The translations under genes and the position numbers were made by a program. DNA of 8,009 nucleotides from Treponema sp. GTDB taxonomy: Bacteria; Spirochaetota; Spirochaetia; Treponematales; Breznakiellaceae. Each line of letters starts with the position of its first letter. Within the stretch, counting starts at the first letter, position 1. Shown here in pieces: positions 1-6,279 of the stretch. The notes beneath the pieces were generated by a model, which saw only the letters and a list, made by a program, of their open reading frames with translations, was not told the origin of the DNA and did not search any database. Location of the stretch: positions 1 to 8,009 of the forward strand of contig JAISOR010000182.1 of the NCBI GenBank assembly GCA_031275535.1, written 5' to 3'.

Positions 1-725
1 ATAATCATCAAACCATTCTTCACCAAGTTTGGAAAATATGCCATTTTCATTCTTTATATCTTCGATGTTATTTATACTGCCAATATTAGCCGTATTTCCA
101 CTGCCGCTTTTATCACTTGCTATTTTCCATTTTTCTGCAATAAAAAATTCAAAATTTTTAACCACCGAAGGTATAGATTTTAATTGTTGTATTCTATACG
201 TTGTCGTTTCAACAATCTCTTCACTTTCTATCCTGTCATATATTATTCCAAAACAAAAATGTCCTTTATATTCCTCATAGGGGAATTGTATATTTTTTTA
301 CTTGCTCTATTTACAAAATATTCTCCATGAGAACCAAGAGTAAACCCATTACATAATTCATTATTATCAGGGTTCCTATATGTTGTCTTAAAATCAACTG
401 CGAATTTATTTGTGTCATCTTTTTTGTCTATAAATGATATGTCCGGATAATAATTTTGATGATCAGCTAATACAATTTTATAATTATTTTGCTCAGCAAA
501 TTCAAGGATTTTGGGAAATAAATGTATTTCTAAAATTTTAGATATAATTTTTGTATCTGATGATATTGTGTATATATTTTTGTAAATATCAATAAACCCT
601 TTAATACTCCACTGTCCGTTTGAGGTACTTACATATGAAACTATTTTCTTGAGGAATTTTTGTAGATTTTCCTTAAAAATATCTTTATATGCTGTATTAT
701 TTTTCATACAATGATAGTATATCAT
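1..725 (-). pseudogene. EcoRV-like type II restriction endonuclease, frameshifted and 3'-incomplete
   Basis: This is a homologue of EcoRV, the dimeric Mg-dependent enzyme that cuts GATATC to blunt ends. The first frame (725 down to the TAA at 243-245) gives 160 residues. It shows the EcoRV-like run SSDTK (55-59), a Glu matching EcoRV E45 (E66), HQNYYPD (89-95, the Q-loop plus first catalytic Asp, D95) and AVDFKTTY (109-116, D111 and K113 completing PD...DxK). After residue about 142 the EcoRV similarity stops in this frame. It resumes in the -1 frame and stays open to base 1: KNIQFPYEEY, then IIYDRIE, then GSGNTANIGS, which matches the EcoRV recognition loop GSGNTTNIGS, then NGIF and EEWFDDY. 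The switch lies in a 7-A run (plus-strand T run 293-299); one more A would restore a continuous protein. About 30 C-terminal residues by EcoRV length lie beyond the window. An ATG at 707 is an alternative start; neither has a well-spaced ribosome site. Base composition is far more AT-rich than the operon. EcoRV comparison is from memory of its sequence. Confidence 0.85.
293..299 (-). other. A7 homopolymer at the frameshift point in the EcoRV-like gene
   Basis: On the coding strand the run reads AGT followed by seven A and then TATAC. In the upstream frame it encodes SKKIY and leads to a stop 16 codons later. In the -1 frame it encodes KNIQFPY, aligning with EcoRV KNIVYPF. An A8 tract would fuse the two halves with one extra Lys. 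The tract could be a fixed mutation, a phase-variable switch, a slippage site or a sequencing error. Confidence 0.75.
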
Positions 726-756
726 ATATGTAATGTTTTGACGAGTCCTTTTTTAA

Positions 757-882
757 TTATTTTCGGACCTTTTGCCTAACATCATTTAAAAGATATTCAT
801 CATACTCGGAAACTGTGTAACGAAGATACCCAGAAGCAAGCTCTTGGGTATCTTCGTTGGACCCGGCCCACAACAACTTCAC
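757..882 (-). pseudogene. 41-codon open frame, probable C-terminal remnant of a lost gene
   Basis: I do not recognise a family. A GTG at 882, the first possible start after an in-frame TGA (886-888), opens a 41-residue frame ending at a TAA at 757-759. It contains ELASGYLRYTVSEYDEY followed by LLNDVRQKVRK. The charged, tyrosine-rich tail and natural codon choice look like the end of a real protein rather than spacer. It lies 31 nt upstream of the EcoRV-like gene on the same strand, where a partner methyltransferase is often found, but nothing here identifies it as one. Its first codons fall in the GC-rich, G-free repeat beside dapL, and its middle contains a long palindrome, so the 5' part is probably not original. 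An independent small gene is possible, since GGAG lies just before the GTG, but that spacing is very short. Confidence 0.4.
819..858. repeat. Perfect 14-bp inverted repeat, possible transcription stop for the lysine operon
   Basis: AACGAAGATACCCA (819-832) and its exact reverse complement TGGGTATCTTCGTT (845-858) flank a 12-nt loop. It lies about 60 nt past the dapL stop, where the operon should terminate. There is no T tract on either side, and the stem is only moderately GC-rich, so it is not a classical Rho-independent terminator. It could block 3' decay, act as a Rho-dependent stop, or be the end of a small mobile repeat. It sits at the border between the GC-rich operon and the AT-rich left end. 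Confidence 0.6.
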
Positions 883-932
883 TCCTCACTCTTCACACTC
901 CTCCCCACTCCCCACCCTTCACTTTCCTCCCC
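867..932. repeat. G-free, low-complexity tract overlapping the end of dapL
   Basis: For 66 nt the plus strand has no G. The minus strand, which is the mRNA sense, has no C and is built from degenerate copies of GGAGTG and GTGAAG. The tract includes the last dapL codons and its TGA (919-921) and continues into the intergenic spacer. G runs on the minus strand (GGGTGGGGAGTGGGGAGG, near 900-917) could form stacked-G structure. It looks like an expanded simple repeat; no gene is supported within it apart from the doubtful start of the 757-882 frame. Confidence 0.6.
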
Positions 933-2130
933 GCAACTTGCTTAAACGTCCGCAGGCCTCTTCCACATCGGCGCGGTGGCCGAAGGCGGAAAAGCGGATA
1001 AAGGATTCCCCCGCGGGGCCGAAGCCGGAGCCGGGGGTGGTAAGGACCTGGCATTTTTCCAGGATCTCCGCGAAGACCTCCCAACTGTCCCTGCCGGGAA
1101 ACCGGGCCCAGATATAGGGGGAATTATCCCCCCCCACGCAGGAGATCCCCAGGTTCTGCAGGGCGGACCGGATGAGTTTCGCATTTCCCAGGTAAAAGTC
1201 GGACAGCTCCCGGATCTCCCGGAGCCCCTCCGGTTCCAGGGCTGCCAGCCCCCCGGCCTGGGAGATGTTGGAGGCCCCGTTAAAGATGGTTCCGCAGACC
1301 CGGTCCCAGTCGTCCCGCACCCGTTCTCCCCCCGCATAGACCAGGTCCCGGGGCACCACGGTCCAGCCCAGGCGTACCCCGGTAAAACCCGCGGGCTTGG
1401 AGAAGGAGTTCACCTCCAGGGCGCAGGCTGCGGCCCCTTCAATGTCAAAGATGGTCTTGGGAAGCGCCGGGTCCCGGATATATTCGCTGTATGCGGCGTC
1501 GAAGATGATGATGGACCCGGTTTTTTTTGCCGCCCCTACCAGCCGGCCCAGTTGATCCCGGGTCGCCACCGCGCCGGTGGGGTTATTGGGGGAGCAAAAA
1601 TAGATAAGGCCGTTTTGGGGAAGCGCGGACATATCCGGAAAGTAGCCGTTCTCCGCGGTACAGGGAAGGTAGGTGATTCCCCGGTAGCCCCGGCCCTCCC
1701 AGGCCCCGGCGGCGCCGATCAGCACCGAGCCGTCCACATAGACCGGATAGGAAGGGTCCTGCACCGACACCGCTGTTTCCGCCCCAAAGAGGAGCTGGAG
1801 CCGCCCTATGTCGCACTTGGCCCCGTCGGAGATGAATATCTCATCGGCGCCGAACCGGCCCCGGTAAAACACCTGGGAAATACGCTCCCGCAGCGACAGG
1901 AGCCCCTCGTCGCTGTACCCGCTGTAGCCTTCGGGGGTTCCCAGTTTCCGGGCCCCCTCCACCAGGCCCCGGTCAATATGGGGCAGGATGGGCTCGGTGG
2001 TGTTCCCCACCCCCAGGCTGATGATCCGCGCCTCAGGATGGGCGGCGGCAAATTCCCGGCGCCGTTTGGCAATCTCCGGGAACAAATACCCCGCTTTGAT
2101 GTTAGCAAGACAGGGATTTCGCTTAAGCAT
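919..2130 (-). CDS. dapL: LL-diaminopimelate aminotransferase (DapL)
   Basis: This PLP enzyme transfers an amino group from glutamate to tetrahydrodipicolinate to make LL-diaminopimelate in one step, replacing the acyl (DapD/C/E) routes. The protein has 403 residues, close to the usual length of about 410. It is a class I fold-type aminotransferase. Visible motifs are LGVGNTTEP (39-47), GYSGYSDEG (68-76), SDGAKCDIGRLQ (101-112), NNPTG (182-186), FDAAYSEY (210-217, with the cofactor-contacting Asp211 and Tyr214) and SFSKPAGFTGVRLGW (242-256), with Lys245 as the Schiff-base lysine. The family usually has GDTT or GDVT where this protein has GNTT. The frame is open further upstream to 2418, but that extension lies inside lysA. 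ATG 2130 has a strong AGGAGG six bases before it and begins MLKRNPCLANIKAGYLFPEI, typical of the family. It is the last gene of the operon, starting 10 nt after lysA. The 3' end runs into the G-free repeat. Confidence 0.93.
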   Translation of the reverse strand: MLKRNPCLANIKAGYLFPEIAKRRREFAAAHPEARIISLGVGNTTEPILPHIDRGLVEGARKLGTPEGYSGYSDEGLLSLRERISQVFYRGRFGADEIFISDGAKCDIGRLQLLFGAETAVSVQDPSYPVYVDGSVLIGAAGAWEGRGYRGITYLPCTAENGYFPDMSALPQNGLIYFCSPNNPTGAVATRDQLGRLVGAAKKTGSIIIFDAAYSEYIRDPALPKTIFDIEGAAACALEVNSFSKPAGFTGVRLGWTVVPRDLVYAGGERVRDDWDRVCGTIFNGASNISQAGGLAALEPEGLREIRELSDFYLGNAKLIRSALQNLGISCVGGDNSPYIWARFPGRDSWEVFAEILEKCQVLTTPGSGFGPAGESFIRFSAFGHRADVEEACGRLSKLRGGK

Positions 2131-2136
2131 AATAGG

Positions 2137-2142
2137 CCTCCT
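2137..2142 (-). promoter_or_regulatory. Ribosome-binding site fixing the dapL start
   Basis: AGGAGG on the minus strand lies 6 nt before ATG 2130 and overlaps the lysA TAG stop (2141-2143). It decides in favour of 2130 over the much longer upstream-open frame and suggests coupling of dapL translation to lysA termination. Confidence 0.8.
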
Positions 2143-3418
2143 AAATGGGATTGAAGTTTCCCAGACCCGCCGTGTCCAGGGTGGCAAAGTAATCCTCCAC
2201 GGTTTCGGGCCGCCGTATCTGGAGGATCGAACCGCCGGTTCGGAGGAGCAGTTCCCCGCAGCGGAGTTTGCCGTTGTAGTTAAAACCCATGGCCCTGCCG
2301 TGGGCCCCCGCATCGTGGATGACCACCAGATCCCCCCTTTCCCCGGTTTCGATCTTCGGCAGCTTCCGCTGGATGGCGAATTTATCGTTGTTTTCGCAGA
2401 GGCTTCCCACCACGTCATAGGTTTCCGCAGCCTCCGCTGTTTCCTTCCCCGGTATGGTGATGTGGTGATAGGCCCCGTAGAGGGCCGGCCGCATAAGGTC
2501 CGCCATGCAGGCGTCCAGGCCGATGTATTCCCGGTATATGCTCTTGCGGTGGATCGCCCGGGCCACCAGCCAGCCGTAGGGACCGGTTACCACCCGGCCC
2601 CATTCGGTCCGGATCCCCAGGGGGTCCAGCCCCGCGGGGACGATAATTTCATCGTAGGCTTTTTTGATCCCCCCCGCCAGAACCGCATAGTCCAGGGCCT
2701 CCTGGCCGGGCCTGTAGGGGATCCCCACGCCCCCCCCAAGGTTCACAAACTCCGGAGCTATCCCGGTTTTTGCCCTTATCTCCACCGCCAGTTCAAAGAG
2801 GATCCGGGCGGTTTCGATGTGGTAATCCCCGTTGAGTTCATTGGAGGCCACCATGGTGTGAAGGGCAAAACGCCTGGCCCCCTTATCCCGGAGCAGGGTA
2901 AAGCCCCGGATGATCTGCTCCCTGGTAAATCCATATTTGGCCTCCTCAGGTTTCCCGATGATGGCGTTCCCCCCCTTGAGGGGGCCGGGATTGTAGCGGC
3001 AGGAGATAAGCTCCGGAATTCCTGCGGTTTTTTCCAGAAATTCAATGTGGGTGATATCATCCAGGTTGATTATCGCCCCCAGGTTCCGGGCGCTTTGATA
3101 TTCCTTTGCCGGGGTTTCATTGGAGCTAAACATGACGGCCTCCCCCTTCATCCCCGCCATATCCGCCAGGAGCAGCTCCGGCAGGCTCGAACAGTCCGCA
3201 CCGAAGCCCTCGGCGGCGAGGATCTTCAATATATAGGGGTTGGGCAGGGCTTTTACGGCGTAATACTCCCTAAAGGCGGGGAATATCGAAAAGGCCCTGA
3301 CGATCCGCCGGGCGTTTTGCCGGATGGCTTCCTCGTCGTACACATAGAAGGGGGTAGGATAGCGCTCCGTCAACGCTTCCAACTGCTCCCTGGTAAGGGG
3401 AAAATTCTTAATACCCAT
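2141..3418 (-). CDS. lysA: Diaminopimelate decarboxylase (LysA)
   Basis: This enzyme decarboxylates meso-diaminopimelate to L-lysine, the last step of the pathway. It is a 425-residue fold-type III PLP enzyme with an N-terminal TIM barrel and a C-terminal beta domain. Visible features are YYAVKALPNP (52-61, with Lys56 as the PLP lysine), HTMVASNE (187-194), the phosphate-binding NLGGGVGIPY (226-235), TEWGRVVTGPYGWLV (271-285), CENNDKFA (341-348), equivalent to the CESGD motif that donates active-site residues to the partner subunit, and HDAGAHGRAMGFNYNG (368-383). TEWGR in place of EPGR, and CENND plus GAHG, place it in a divergent LysA subclass that I recall from clostridia and other anaerobes. 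AAGGA sits 6 nt before the ATG. It follows asd by 18 nt and precedes dapL by 10 nt. A related amino-acid decarboxylase is possible in principle, but the operon context supports LysA. Confidence 0.9.
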   Translation of the reverse strand: MGIKNFPLTREQLEALTERYPTPFYVYDEEAIRQNARRIVRAFSIFPAFREYYAVKALPNPYILKILAAEGFGADCSSLPELLLADMAGMKGEAVMFSSNETPAKEYQSARNLGAIINLDDITHIEFLEKTAGIPELISCRYNPGPLKGGNAIIGKPEEAKYGFTREQIIRGFTLLRDKGARRFALHTMVASNELNGDYHIETARILFELAVEIRAKTGIAPEFVNLGGGVGIPYRPGQEALDYAVLAGGIKKAYDEIIVPAGLDPLGIRTEWGRVVTGPYGWLVARAIHRKSIYREYIGLDACMADLMRPALYGAYHHITIPGKETAEAAETYDVVGSLCENNDKFAIQRKLPKIETGERGDLVVIHDAGAHGRAMGFNYNGKLRCGELLLRTGGSILQIRRPETVEDYFATLDTAGLGNFNPI

Positions 3419-3436
3419 GCTCTATCCTTTATCCTT

Positions 3437-4534
3437 TTAAAGGTATCCCTTTGATTTGAGGAGTTCCGCATTCAGAATCCCTCCCCCCGCCGCGCCCCGG
3501 ACCGTATTGTGGGATAGGGCGGTAAAACGGAGGTCGAAGACATGGCAGGCCCTGATCCGTCCAATGGAAACCGCCATGCCCTTGTCCGCGTCCCGGTCCT
3601 TCCGGGGCTGGGGCCGGTCGTTTTCTTCCCGGATGATGATGGGCCGTTTGGGCGCCATGGGAAGGTCCAGTTCCTGGGGCAGGGCGGTAAAGGAGGACCA
3701 TATCTCCCTTACTTCCCCCAGGGAGGGTTTCTTTGCCCCGAATTCCAGGCTGATGCAGGCCACATGGCCGTTCACCACCGGGACCCGGTTGCAGTGGGCG
3801 CTGATTTTGGGACCCGCCGCGTTTTGGATCGCCCCGTCCTTTATGGCCCCCAGGATCTTGAGGGGTTCCTGTTCGGACTTTTCCTCCTCCCCTCCGATAT
3901 AGGGGACCACATTATCAATAATATCCAGACTAGGCGTTCCGGGATACCCGGCCCCGGAGACCGCCTGCAGGGTGCTTACAATGAGCCGGCTGACCTCATA
4001 ACCCTCCCGGATCAGGGCCCAAAGGGGGGTCATATAGCTTTGGATGGAACAGTTGGGTTTTACGGCGATAAAGCCCCGGTCCCAGCCCCGGGATTTTTTC
4101 TGCAGGGGAATAATATCCGCATGGTGGGGATTCACCTCCGCGATGAGCATGGGTACGTCGGAGGTCCACCGGTGGGCCGACGCGTTGGACACCACGGGGA
4201 TCCCCGCGGCGGCATAGGCTTCCTCCAGGATCCGGGTTTCATCCTTTCCCATCTCCAGGGCGGAGAACACAAAGGCGCAGCGGCCCTCTTTAAAGGCCCT
4301 AAGGGCCCGGACCGTCTCGTTGGCGTCTTCCACCACCAGGTCTCCCACCTCGGGACGATAGGTTTTTGCGAGCTGCCACCGGCCGTCCAGGGCCTGGGCA
4401 TATTTTTTCCCCGCGCTCCGGGGAGAGGCCGCCACATACCGGACCTCAAACCAGGGATGATCCGCCAGGAGGCTGATATACTGTTGTCCTACCATACCCG
4501 TTGCGCCGAGTATTCCCACGGGAATCTTAGCCAT
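3437..4534 (-). CDS. asd: Aspartate-semialdehyde dehydrogenase (Asd), fungal/archaeal type
   Basis: This enzyme reduces aspartyl phosphate to aspartate semialdehyde with NADPH, the second step after LysC. The protein has 365 residues. The NADP-binding loop GATGMVGQQY is at 10-19, and VAASPRSAGKKY follows at 34-45. The nucleophilic cysteine is Cys162 in VKPNCSIQSYMTP (158-170). HCNRVPVVNGH (247-257) holds the substrate Arg250 and general-base His257. The overall sequence resembles the group found in archaea and fungi more than the classical enterobacterial Asd. The frame can be extended to a TTG at 4549, but the ATG at 4534 is preferred: AAGGAG (4541-4546) lies 6 nt before it, and the protein then begins MAKIPVGILGATGMVG. 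It starts 26 nt after dapA and ends 18 nt before lysA. Confidence 0.93.
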   Translation of the reverse strand: MAKIPVGILGATGMVGQQYISLLADHPWFEVRYVAASPRSAGKKYAQALDGRWQLAKTYRPEVGDLVVEDANETVRALRAFKEGRCAFVFSALEMGKDETRILEEAYAAAGIPVVSNASAHRWTSDVPMLIAEVNPHHADIIPLQKKSRGWDRGFIAVKPNCSIQSYMTPLWALIREGYEVSRLIVSTLQAVSGAGYPGTPSLDIIDNVVPYIGGEEEKSEQEPLKILGAIKDGAIQNAAGPKISAHCNRVPVVNGHVACISLEFGAKKPSLGEVREIWSSFTALPQELDLPMAPKRPIIIREENDRPQPRKDRDADKGMAVSIGRIRACHVFDLRFTALSHNTVRGAAGGGILNAELLKSKGYL

Positions 4535-4540
4535 CTGTTT

Positions 4541-4546
4541 CTCCTT
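4541..4546 (-). promoter_or_regulatory. Ribosome-binding site fixing the asd start
   Basis: AAGGAG on the minus strand, 6 nt before ATG 4534. An upstream in-frame TTG at 4549 would place this site inside the gene, so the ATG is chosen. Confidence 0.75.
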
Positions 4547-4560
4547 CAAAAGCTGCTGTT

Positions 4561-5466
4561 CTACAAGAGCTTGATCCCCAGCCCTTCTATGGCCGCCCGG
4601 AGGGGGGCCTCGTTCTTCCTGTCCAGGGGGCCCAGGGGGAGGCGCGTGGGCCCCCCGGGAAGGCCCGCCCAGGTCATGGCGGTTTTGATGGGGATGGGGT
4701 TGGTTTCGATAAAAGCCGCCCGGACCAGGGGCAATAGCTCATAGTGGAGCCGCCGGGCTTCTTCAAAATTGCCGGCCAGACAGGCCTTGCAGAGGGCGGC
4801 CACCTTGCCGGGGACCAGGTTGGATATTACCGAGATGATCCCCTCTCCCCCCAGGGCAGCCAGGGGCAGGGTCAGGGCGTCATCCCCGGAGAGGACCGTA
4901 AAGCTCCCCCCTTCCGCCCTCCGTTTGGCCGCCACCTCCCGGATAATATCCCCTATCTGCCCAATATCCCCGGAGGCTTCCTTAACCCCCGCAATGCCGG
5001 GGATCCGGGAGAGCCGTTCCATCAAGGCCGGGGTGATATTCTTCCCCGTCCGGGAGGCGATGTTATAAATGATGATGGGAATTCCCTCCCGGGCCACCGC
5101 TTCAAAGTGGCGGAAGAGCCCCTCGTCGTTGGGTTTATTGTAATAGGGGGTCACCACCAGCGCGGCGTCGGCCCCCAGGTCTTTGGCCCGTTTTGTGTAT
5201 TTTACGGCGTATTTGGTTGCGTTGGAACCGGCCCCGATGATCACCGGAACCCGGCCCTTAACTTCCTCTATCACAATCCTGATGAGCCTTTCCTCCTCAT
5301 CCTCTTCCAGGGTGGGGGTCTCGCCGGTAGTTCCCAGGGGTACCAGGCCGTCGATTCCCCCCTCAATCTGGAAATTGATGAGCCGCCTGAAACCATCGTA
5401 ATCCACATCCCCATTTTCCTTCATGGGGGTAATAAGCGCCGTAAAGGCTCCCTTAAACTGTACCAT
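4561..5466 (-). CDS. dapA: 4-hydroxy-tetrahydrodipicolinate synthase (DapA)
   Basis: This enzyme condenses pyruvate with aspartate semialdehyde, the first step committed to the diaminopimelate branch. The protein has 301 residues and a full TIM barrel, compared with about 292 in E. coli. It carries PLGTTGE (43-49), with the threonines that bind pyruvate, and VVTPYYNKP (104-112), with the interface tyrosine. IIYNIASRTG (132-141) holds Tyr134 and Arg139, and GVKEASGD (160-167) holds Lys162, the Schiff-base lysine. All catalytic positions are present. The start ATG has AGGAG six bases before it, and this site is inside dapB; the two genes overlap by 14 nt in different frames, which points to coupled translation. 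Nothing looks damaged. Confidence 0.95.
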   Translation of the reverse strand: MVQFKGAFTALITPMKENGDVDYDGFRRLINFQIEGGIDGLVPLGTTGETPTLEEDEEERLIRIVIEEVKGRVPVIIGAGSNATKYAVKYTKRAKDLGADAALVVTPYYNKPNDEGLFRHFEAVAREGIPIIIYNIASRTGKNITPALMERLSRIPGIAGVKEASGDIGQIGDIIREVAAKRRAEGGSFTVLSGDDALTLPLAALGGEGIISVISNLVPGKVAALCKACLAGNFEEARRLHYELLPLVRAAFIETNPIPIKTAMTWAGLPGGPTRLPLGPLDRKNEAPLRAAIEGLGIKLL

Positions 5467-6268
5467 AACTTGCTCCTATGATATTTTCCAACACATCATC
5501 CATGGTGAATACCCCCCGGCGGGGCTCCCCGGTTTCAGCGGGGGCGATGAGCCACTCGGCCCCCAGGATCGCGCCGGAAGCAAAGCCCTCCCTGCCCCGG
5601 GCGGTGTGGGTAATCTCGATGGTATCCGCCGGGGAATCAAAAAACAGGGAATGCTGCCCCGGCGCCGCCCCCAGCCGCAGGCTGGGGTAGTGGAGTTCCT
5701 CCGCCGCCGGGGGCCGGTTCAGGGTTTCCCAGACCGCCCGCTTCTTGCGGGTCATGGCGGCCAGGACCCGGCCCGCCAGGGTCTTTGCGGTCCCCGAAGG
5801 GCTGTCCGCCTTTTTATTGTGATGGACCTCCCAGCCCCCCACATCGTATTCGGGAAAGGGGTCCGCCAGTTTTGCCGCAAAGGCCGCGATACGGTAAAAG
5901 AGGTTTACCCCCAGGGAAAAATTCGACGCCCAGAGCAGGGCCGTCCCCGCGGCGGCCACCATCCCCCGGACCTCCTCCAGCCGGTCCTGCCAGCCCGTGG
6001 TTCCCACCAGCGCCGGCAGCTTCCGTTCCGTCAGGGCGCGGATGTTCTCCACCGCCGTATCCGGCCGGGTAAACTCGATGGCCAGATCCGCCCTTTCGCC
6101 GCCGGCTTGTTCCGCAGCCTCCAGGGTCCGGTATACCGGCGCCCCCGCGGCGGAACTCCCCTCCGCCGCAAAGGGGTCCACCACCATGACGATGCGGTGT
6201 CCCCGGCCCAGGGCTGCGCCTTCTATCATCCTTCCCATCTTACCGTATCCGATTATCGCTATTCGCAT
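5453..6268 (-). CDS. dapB: 4-hydroxy-tetrahydrodipicolinate reductase (DapB)
   Basis: This enzyme reduces the DapA product to tetrahydrodipicolinate with NAD(P)H, supplying the DapL substrate. The protein has 271 residues, normal for the family. The N-terminal Rossmann loop is IIGYGKMGRMI (5-15) and VVDPF follows at 29-33. GTTGW (89-93) lines the nicotinamide pocket. WASNFSLGVNLFY (113-125) precedes the substrate domain. EVHHNKKADSPSGTA (147-161) has His149 and Lys153 at the positions of E. coli His159 and Lys163. The ribosome site is weak (GGTAGGGG close to the ATG). It starts 11 nt after lysC, so reinitiation after lysC may carry most of its translation. Its end overlaps dapA by 14 nt. Confidence 0.95.
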   Translation of the reverse strand: MRIAIIGYGKMGRMIEGAALGRGHRIVMVVDPFAAEGSSAAGAPVYRTLEAAEQAGGERADLAIEFTRPDTAVENIRALTERKLPALVGTTGWQDRLEEVRGMVAAAGTALLWASNFSLGVNLFYRIAAFAAKLADPFPEYDVGGWEVHHNKKADSPSGTAKTLAGRVLAAMTRKKRAVWETLNRPPAAEELHYPSLRLGAAPGQHSLFFDSPADTIEITHTARGREGFASGAILGAEWLIAPAETGEPRRGVFTMDDVLENIIGASYGTV

Positions 6269-6279
6269 GGCCCCTACCT

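Noticed and set aside
29..280. 83-residue hydrophobic plus-strand frame that looks like membrane helices
   Set aside because: It is the antisense of the C-terminal half of the EcoRV-like gene, whose minus-strand frame matches EcoRV closely; AT-rich antisense gives Phe/Leu/Ile-rich pseudo-helices.
2131..2418. A 96-residue N-terminal extension of dapL
   Set aside because: It lies wholly within lysA in another frame, and a strong AGGAGG precedes ATG 2130 where DapL similarity begins.
3053..3058. GATATC, the EcoRV target, inside lysA
   Set aside because: It is the only copy I found, and one or two are expected by chance in 8 kb, so it says nothing about avoidance or protection.
976..3454. Two long plus-strand frames (392 and 488 residues) opposite dapL and lysA
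   Set aside because: They are Gly/Pro/Arg-rich, show no recognisable domain, and arise from the GC-rich codon usage of the genes on the other strand.
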